Of a DNA stretch of 64,000 nt, positions 57,255 through 64,000 are shown in pieces. The stretch is taken from the NCBI GenBank assembly GCA_033439795.1, contig JAUTDP010000012.1:310001-374000 (forward strand), in the 5' to 3' direction. Under the pieces are notes generated by a model that saw only the letters and a program-made list of their open reading frames with translations, was not told the origin of the DNA and searched no databases. The translations under genes and the position numbers were made by a program. Source of the stretch: Sordaria brevicollis. Taxonomy: Eukaryota; Ascomycota; Sordariomycetes; Sordariales; Sordariaceae. Positions within the stretch are counted from its first letter, which is position 1; every line of letters starts with the position of its first letter.

Positions 57255-59605
57255 ATGGTATTCTGCGGGAAGCCAAGCAAAGGGTGCTCTGTGTGCCGGA
57301 AACGTAAGATTCGCGTAAGTCACTTCTTTTGGCAGCTCCTTCACACCTTGTCCGTTATCCATATTCCCGGATCATATCATATATACCCAAGAGACAACGA
57401 CCACCGCCCCCACTCCTCCAGCGGATGAAAGCCGGATATGTGAGGGTGACGCCCTAAGGGCTCTCCATAACTCACCTTTCCCATCTCATTCGTCGTGGAC
57501 TCTGGCTTGCTTTAGTCCCATGTAATGCACATGTACAGAACTATTGACTGACATGCATCCAGTGCGATCAGAAACAGCCGGGATGTGGTCAGTGTCAAAA
57601 GAGAAAAGAGGAGTGTCCTGGATATCGGAACCAAATCGACTTGATGTTTCGAGATGAGAGCGACCATGTCCGGAACAAGGCCAAGGAGAAGGCCCGAAGA
57701 CGTCGTCTTCTCACCGTCAAGACGCCAGGTTCTCCAAGTTCCTCGACAGGTTCAACAACCCCGGAGCTTCGGCAATATTTACCCTCGTCATTTGTCCCAA
57801 GTCCCAAGAGGCCCGCGTGCTCGACACCCGAAACTGCTTGGTCGGAGGATGATGAAAGTGGGCCAATGTCTCCTGATTCGGGAAGCTGGCCAGTCACTCC
57901 GGCAGTTGCCATGTTGTATGACCTCCCCCCAGGTTGTCAGCAGCAAGGGATTGCCTATTTCTTTTCACGATATGTTTCGGTCGAAGAGACAACCTGCCAT
58001 CACAACTTCAGTTTTGTCTTTGACGTCTGGAAGCCAACATCGGTGGCTCAAGACCGGCACGTTGACGGCGTCCTTGCTAGTATGACAGCTGTGGGGTTAG
58101 TTGGTCTTGCAGGCGTCACTCGGTCCCAGGATATTATGGAAGCCGCTTGGAAGTCATACGGGACTGCTCTTCGACTGACCAATCACGCATTGGAGACGCC
58201 TACAGAAGCTGTCAAAGATACTACGATGCTCTCGGTACTCATCCTCGGCCTCTTTGAGCTGATAGCCGAGCATCCATCTCGTATGCGGACTGTCCAAGCT
58301 TTCCAAAAGCACATTAACGGCGCAGTCGCTCTTGCAAAGCTACGAGGAACTGCGCAGTTTGAGACGAAAGCAGGGGTTAAAATGTTCTCGATGCTTTGCC
58401 AACGGGTTATGTTGAGCTGCCTACAGTCCAGGGAGCCCAAACCAATGCCACAACCATTGATCGACTTATGGCATGCTATGCCACAACCGGCGCAACTGAA
58501 GGGATTCGGAGGCCTCACGCTCTCTGCGCTACCGCTCATGCACGACTTCTTGCAACTGCGTGCCGATATTCTGAGCGGGGCTATGGTGGACTCGGAACAG
58601 ATCCTGGCTCACCTTTTCAGAATCGATGAGGGATTCGAACAACTATCTGCCCACTTCTCTCCCGACCTTCCATACAAGACCTTCCGACTGACAAGGCACC
58701 ATCCGGCAGTTTTAAACGGAGTCTGCCATGTCTACCCTACACTTTGGGACACGACATTGTGGAACAGTCTCCGTATGCTTAGGATGCTTCTGTTAGAGAC
58801 AATCATCTGTCAAATCCAGAAGGTCTCACGAGAGCTCTGTCTAAAGCCAACATCGGGCCCTTACGCGGACCAGTTCAAGAGCGCAAAACGGAAGTTGAAA
58901 GAGATGGTGGAAGCAATCTGTGGCAGCGTGCCCCAACTGCTTGGGCTCGTTGACCCTACGGACGGCAGTGTCGACAGCCCATGCTCAACAACACCGATAT
59001 CGAGTGTCGAAGTCCGCGAGACACCTAGTCCACCAACTTCACCATCAGGGAGGTCATCCGATTCTGGCGGAAGCGGTCAGAGCCCCATTGATCCAACCAG
59101 GCCCCACTGCGCGAACCTCACCATCCTTCACCCGGTCACGCCCGCCTTAACAGACCCGGAAGAGGAGGCCAACCGCTTTGTGCTCTTAGTGTCGGCAACC
59201 AGCCCAGTAGTTTGGCCTCTATACATGGTCGGCATGTCATCGGTATGCACAGCAGAGGTGAAGAGCTATGTTGTTGGCAGACTTCGAACATTGTATATGG
59301 AGACCGGGGTTAAGCAAGCGGATGCCGTGGCCAACCTGCTTGACGAGCACGATGCAGTAGATGTGCAAGAACATGAACAAGAAATGGGCCCCAACGATCA
59401 AACGTTATGGTGGCCAGGGCTTGGAATTAGATATAACTGGGTAGACACAGGTGAAATGGAGGAAATGCCACTTCATCTGAGGTTGGTTCAACAAGAACAT
59501 GAGCTGTTCCACGAGCGACTTCGACAGGAACAGTTCTACCGTGGCGGAACAGTGATGATGGATGATGGGAAAGGGTTGATTGATCCCCAGCTGGTCAACA
59601 TCTGA
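57255..59605 (+). CDS. Zn2Cys6 fungal transcription factor
   Basis: Exons 57255-57314 and 57563-59605 give 700 aa. The binuclear zinc cluster is at the very N-terminus: Cys 11, 14, 21, 28, 31 and 38 in the order C-x2-C-x6-C-x6-C-x2-C-x6-C, with basic RKRKIR between the second and third Cys. The 248-nt intron falls exactly before Cys21, so splicing is required to build the cluster. A basic linker (KAKEKARRRR), a Ser/Pro-rich stretch, and a fungal-specific factor domain follow (GIAYFFSRYVS... from about residue 120 through VYPTLWDTTLWNSLRMLRMLL...). The regulated genes are unknown and no biosynthetic cluster lies next to it. The ATG at 57255 is the first in frame. Confidence 0.92.
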
Positions 59606-59998
59606 GGACCTACGTACGCGTACTGGGCGCAAAGGGCTGACTGGGTGTACGATGTCTTTGGGCGGCAAATGATAGACCGAAATGTCTTATGGATGATACC
59701 AAACCGTCGCTACGGACTGAGACGACCAATATGAATGTATACAGAAAATAAGCACTAAAAAGGACCAAGATACCAATAAGATATACCACAAACAACGAAG
59801 AATATTGCACGACTGTTGATAATCCATTTGGAGTAACTCATTTCTCGTGCGATGTCCTCTCCATGTATATCATGCAAAGATCTGATACTACCAACTCCTA
59901 ACGTAAATAAATTTAGTTATTATACCATGACCCATTTTATCCCAACCAAACTCCGAAGCTACTACTGCCAATCATTACAAACATAGACATTACCGTAT
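59606..59998. other. Convergent intergenic region
   Basis: 393 bases between the transcription factor and the PPIL2-like gene, fairly A+T-rich as expected for two 3' ends. No further feature. Confidence 0.5.
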
Positions 59999-61750
59999 TC
60001 ACCAACCATCAAAATTCCCAAACCCTCCCATCTTGGCCTTCTTCCTCACCGGTTCCTCCCACGTATCAACCTCTTCCACCTTTTCCTCCACCGGCGCCGC
60101 CTTCTTGACAGCCCCAACATCTAAATACTTACCAACCTTCGCTCCCTCCTTACTTCCACCCCCCTCCACACTCCCATCAGCTCTTATCCTCTTTCCCGTC
60201 CACGTAGTCCTATCATCCTCCGTGCCTCCCTGCCTCGCAATCTCCCGCTTCTTCTCCTCCCCGGCTTCCTTTTCCTTCTTCTCCTTCATCCACTCCGCAA
60301 ACGGGTCAATCAACACGACCACGTCTTTAATCACTATCTTATTCAGCGGTCGATCCGACCCGTCGGTTTCTACATTCTCCATCGCTGTTAGTGTCGTGTC
60401 TAACCCCTCGATCACCTTGGCAAATATCGTATGCTTCCGATCTAAATGCGGCGCAGGCCGGTACAAGATGAAGAATTGTGACGAGTTGGTATTCTTCCCC
60501 TTATTCGCCATCGACACTATTCCTCTGGCATTATGCGTATTCGGTCCCTCAAACTCATCCTCGAAATTTTTGCCCCAGATGGATGTCCCGCCGCGACCAG
60601 TACCGGAGGGGTCACCGCCTTGGATCATGAAGTTGCGGATTGAGCGGTGGAAGGCGACGTCCTTGTAGTAACCTTTTTCGGATAGCCGCAAAAAGTTCCA
60701 GACGGCTTTGGGGGCGAATTCGGGGAGGAGTTCGAGTGTGAGGGGACCGAGGTTGGTTTCGAGGCGGACGTAGCCAGAGTGTTTGATGCGGTGGGAGGGT
60801 TTGAGGAGGTATTGTTCGTCGGAGAGGAGGGCGAGGGAGCCGGAGGTGGAGGGGGTCAGGCCGGTGGAGGTGAAGGAGGCGGCTGTTAGACCCGTGGTGT
60901 AGGTGGCTGCGTTGGCGGGGCGTTTGCGTTCTTGGATTAGGGAGGGGCCGCGGGCTACGGGTGTTGATTTGTTGGTGGAATTGGAGGTGGTAAGGGCTTG
61001 GGTGAGTCGGTTGACGTCTGCGCCGCCGGCTTGTCGGGCTAGGCGGGCGCGCTCGACGGCTTCCTTTGCGCGAAGAACTTTTTCGCCTACGCGCCCGAGG
61101 GCTTCGATGTTAACGCTTCCGCCCTTGCGCTCTTCTTCTTGTTCCTTGGTCAGGATGGCATCTTGGCCGTCTTGGAGGTACTTGAACTGGCTGAGGTCGC
61201 GGCTAGCGGAGACGTTCTGCGGGTCTTGGAGGGTGATGATGTCTTTGCGGCCGAACTCTTCGTCGTCGACTAGGTCGCGCCACATCTTGGCTTTAATGTT
61301 CATGCGCTCGACGGTTTCCCAGGCGAAGACGTTGGCGTAGGAGCCATGGCGGATGGCGACGATGTGGGTGTTGTCGGTGAAGACCTTAAAGGTAACGGGG
61401 TCGATGAGGTCGCCCTTGTTCTCGTCTGAGTCGGTGGTGTCGCCGTTGCGCGCAAAGTTGAGCTTGATCAGGTCTTTAGCCGAGAGCGGTTCGCCGTTGA
61501 CGGGGTTCGTCTTGTGCTTTTCAAGCCATGATCCGATGACTTCGACGTCGAAGATGGTGCCGTCGGGGGTGCAGACTGGGTTCTTGAAGGGCTGGAGACT
61601 GGCGGCGCAAAAGTTGAAGGGAAGTCTCTTGAAGTTGGCACCGCGCCGCTGGGCACGCGCGCCGGCATTGGCACCGGTGCTGGCACCGTATGCGTCCGAG
61701 GATGACCACTCGGAGTGGGTGATGTATAGTTTATCGGTTCCTTTGCCCAT
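59999..61750 (-). CDS. U-box cyclophilin, peptidyl-prolyl isomerase-like 2 (PPIL2/CYP60)
   Basis: Nuclear protein combining a U-box (ubiquitin-ligase fold) and a cyclophilin domain; relatives associate with the spliceosome. Single exon, 583 aa, ATG at 61750 (MGKGTDKLYITHSEW, the family start). The U-box-like region is at about 42-110 (LPFNFCAASLQPFKNPVCTPDG...IGSWLEKHKTNPVNGEPL), with a second part at GDLIDPVTFKVFTDNTHIVAI. The cyclophilin domain (YVRLETNLGPLTLELLPE...AFHRSIRNFMIQGGDPSGTGRGG...SSQFFILY) keeps the catalytic Arg of FHR and the Gln/Phe of SSQFFI. The position of cyclophilin A Trp121 is His (PHLDRKHTIF), which predicts weak cyclosporin binding. The C-terminal tail is Lys/Glu-rich and ends GGFGNFDGW. 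Confidence 0.94.
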   Translation of the reverse strand: MGKGTDKLYITHSEWSSSDAYGASTGANAGARAQRRGANFKRLPFNFCAASLQPFKNPVCTPDGTIFDVEVIGSWLEKHKTNPVNGEPLSAKDLIKLNFARNGDTTDSDENKGDLIDPVTFKVFTDNTHIVAIRHGSYANVFAWETVERMNIKAKMWRDLVDDEEFGRKDIITLQDPQNVSASRDLSQFKYLQDGQDAILTKEQEEERKGGSVNIEALGRVGEKVLRAKEAVERARLARQAGGADVNRLTQALTTSNSTNKSTPVARGPSLIQERKRPANAATYTTGLTAASFTSTGLTPSTSGSLALLSDEQYLLKPSHRIKHSGYVRLETNLGPLTLELLPEFAPKAVWNFLRLSEKGYYKDVAFHRSIRNFMIQGGDPSGTGRGGTSIWGKNFEDEFEGPNTHNARGIVSMANKGKNTNSSQFFILYRPAPHLDRKHTIFAKVIEGLDTTLTAMENVETDGSDRPLNKIVIKDVVVLIDPFAEWMKEKKEKEAGEEKKREIARQGGTEDDRTTWTGKRIRADGSVEGGGSKEGAKVGKYLDVGAVKKAAPVEEKVEEVDTWEEPVRKKAKMGGFGNFDGW

Positions 61751-62580
61751 CTTGTCGTCGAGCCGGCTGGTTGTTGAAGATGGTGTTTTGCGACAAAAGT
61801 CTAGAACTCGGGAAACAATGTCCAGATGGATGGATCCTGGTCCCTTAGCTTTCAACGACGACAAGGTCCCACAAGCTTATCTTATCCGACTGCATGACAT
61901 GACATGAGCTTCGTCAGCCGCCCCACAAGCCGCACTGTACCAAGAAGCCGGAACAGCCCTGAGGTTGGCCGTTGAGGTGCCCGTTTTGCCCCAAGTTTAG
62001 AAGCAGCAGGGGACTTTGACAGTATTAACCAAACTGTGCTCATATTAATTGCAAGGCTGTGCTGGTGCGGAACGACACAATTGCCCGGGGGAGTTAACAC
62101 CTGTGAAAGTACACCACACTTGGAGGGACACTGCACCCAACAGCTTGTACCTACACTACATTACAGCACAGCATCTTCAGTTGGATGCAGTGATCGACTC
62201 CCAAGCTCCACGACAACTGTTTCAACTCGACAACATCCCGTCGTCCTCGTCCCTTCCACTTCCGCCTCCTCGACTCTCCCTACACTACAACATTTCGGAG
62301 CCTCGATCAAAATCAACCGTCAACACCCGAATACATACCTCCCACGAGTTATCAAAGTCGCAGCCAAGGGATCCCGCAATACGTAACCGAGAATAGCGAC
62401 GGGAACCCCATGTTTTGCGACCGAACCCCGTCCTCCCCTTGATCCATCCATCTCTTCCGGAGACATCCAGACAGCAGCAACCTCGACGGCCTGCTGTACG
62501 AAAGAACGAACTTGAACGAACCTCGACGACATACCGTATCGCATACGAGCTGAGGACCAGCATCCTCTCGAGTAGCTACA
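61751..62580. other. Divergent intergenic region
   Basis: 830 bases holding the promoters of the PPIL2-like and PTM1-like genes. The frame of the PTM1-like second exon stays open into the leader, but the real start is the spliced signal peptide at 62581. No other gene seen. Confidence 0.55.
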
Positions 62581-64000
62581 ATGAGGAGCTGGGCGTATGC
62601 CTTCTTCCTCCTGGTGCTGTCCGCATGGACGGCACAGGCCTTGGAGGTCAGGCTAGTAAGTGGCAGGCTACACTCACACTACATTGGTCCTACGATCAAC
62701 CACACAGAAATGCTGACAGCTTCTGGCAGGACGAAACCGAAGAGAACAGGCAAAGATGTGCGGGCATGTACAGCAAAGAACAATGGACTGGCCCGGTCAA
62801 TCCCTTCATCAGTGTCAAGTTTACCGACTTTGGATCCGATGCTGGCGATGATCCCATAGTCAGTCTCCTTATCTTCGAGTGGCAGGATTCGGAGCTCGTT
62901 GGTGTCCTTCCCGAGGGCGCCAACCAAAGGATTGGCATCTGCGACCCCCAGTATGTCGAGGCCGGATACTGCAACAAGACCGAGGTTGGAGAGTACATCC
63001 TCGCACCCAACGCCACTGCGAAATCCCATAACATTATCTTTACCGAAGCTATCCATCTCAAGAAATCGAGCCCCGTCAAGTACCAGATCAAGAACACCGG
63101 TTACTACTGCGTCCTCACCGACGGCTTCACGGCCGACAAGTACGAGGCGCTTGTCGAGTTCCGGAACGCCTACGGAGAGCTCCCCGCTACCCAGATCCCC
63201 AAGCTGCCCTTTTATGGCGGCATCACCATCTTGTACGCTCTGGTGTTGGCCTTTTGGGCGTTCCTCTACTTCCAACACAGGTCGGATATCTTGGCTGTGC
63301 AGAACTACATTACAGCTATTCTTATCTTCCTGGTCATTGAAATGCTGATGACCTGGGGTTTCTATGGTACGTTTGCTAGTAGCTTATCCCTTCTCCCTAC
63401 GTAATTGCTAACCATGGTCGACAGACTTCCTCAACCGTCATGGCTCGAACCTCGGCTCCCGTGTACTACTTATCGTGGTAGCCGTCCTCAACGCCGCCCG
63501 CAACTCCTTCTCCTTCTTCCTCCTCCTGATTGTGTGCATGGGTTACGGCGTCGTCAAACTCACACTCGGCCGCACCATGATCTACGTCCGCTGGCTTGCC
63601 ATCGCACACTTCGTCTTCGGTATCGTATATGCCATGACCGGTCTTCTTGTCAACCCAGACAACGCTGGCCCCTTCGTCCTGCTCATCATCCTCCCTCTGG
63701 CGGGTACACTGACGGCCTTTTACGTGTGGACGCTCAACTCGCTCAGCTGGACGCTCAAGGATCTCAAGGAGCGCAAGCAGCACGTCAAGGAGGGCATGTA
63801 CAAGAAGCTGTGGTGGTGCATCCTCATTTCCATCATGGTCATCTTTGGCTTTTTCTTCTGGAACAGCTTCTCGTTTGCCCAAGCCAGCGACCCCGGCTAC
63901 GTCCCCTTCCACTGGAAGACCAGATGGTTCATCCTTGATGGCTGGCCGAACTTGGTCTACTTCGCCGATGTCGCCTTCATTGCGTACGTGTGGCGTCCGA
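62581..64000 (+). CDS. PTM1/GPR107-like seven-TM membrane protein, truncated by the window edge
   Basis: Exons 62581-62655, 62730-63366 and 63425 to the edge; 429 aa visible. The first exon is a signal peptide (MRSWAYAFFLLVLSAWTAQAL), spliced to DETEENRQRC. A luminal domain of about 200 aa follows, with a few Cys and N-glycosylation sites (NKT, NAT). Membrane segments then begin at LPFYGGITILYALVLAFWAF and continue with ITAILIFLVIEMLMTWGF, LLIVVAVLNAARNSFSFFLLLIV, LAIAHFVFGIVYAMTGLLV, FVLLIILPLAGTLTAFYVW and WWCILISIMVIFGFFFW. This is the plan of the Lung_7-TM_R/GOST family, found in the Golgi and endosomes. The frame is still open at 64000. Confidence 0.92.

Noticed and set aside
62415..62729. 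Upstream extension of the PTM1-like open frame
   Set aside because: The frame runs through leader and intron; the spliced exon at 62581 supplies a proper signal peptide and exact frame.

Overview
This window is nuclear DNA of a filamentous ascomycete, most likely Neurospora or a close relative in the Sordariales. The genes have many short introns (about 50-120 nt, with GTRNGT donors and CTAAC/CTGAC-like branch sites just before CAG/TAG). The proteins are of Pezizomycotina type. One 3.75-kb stretch is extremely A+T-rich and littered with stops in the way expected of repeat-induced point mutation (RIP). Exon structures were read by hand from splice signals and reading-frame continuity. Nothing was checked against transcripts or databases.

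Layout, 0-25 kb: an ISWI-partner subunit of ITC1/ACF1 type (+); a secreted thioredoxin-fold protein ending in RDEL (+); a RIP-destroyed PIF/Harbinger DNA transposon with its TIRs and TAA target duplication (7696-11454); a four-TM membrane protein (+); the bifunctional thiamine enzyme THI6 (+); an isochorismatase-family hydrolase with a possible mitochondrial presequence (+); an LCHN/DENN-like protein (-); the lysophosphatidate acyltransferase SLC1 (+); and the ER translocon J-protein SEC63 (-).

25-50 kb: a TPR plus J-domain co-chaperone (-); an EF-hand protein with a long disordered N-terminus and a hexanucleotide repeat (-); the Arf3-interacting AFI1 protein (+); S-formylglutathione hydrolase (-); a small secreted protein with eight cysteines (-); a Ser/Thr-rich putative GPI cell-wall protein (-); then 5.4 kb without a convincing gene.

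50-64 kb: the bifunctional purine enzyme ADE5,7 (+) with a cluster of TGACTC boxes upstream; KTI12 (-), whose first coding exon is only two codons; a long intergenic region carrying an intact 339-bp MITE with about 80-bp TIRs; a Zn2Cys6 transcription factor (+); a U-box cyclophilin of PPIL2 type (-); and a PTM1/GPR107-like seven-TM Golgi protein running off the right edge (+).

Most genes are unrelated housekeeping functions and no metabolic cluster is evident. The less ordinary content is the dead Harbinger element, the MITE, the RDEL protein, the two secreted or cell-wall proteins, and several unusual gene structures: a start codon isolated in its own exon, microexons of 16 and 19 nt, and in-frame introns without stops.
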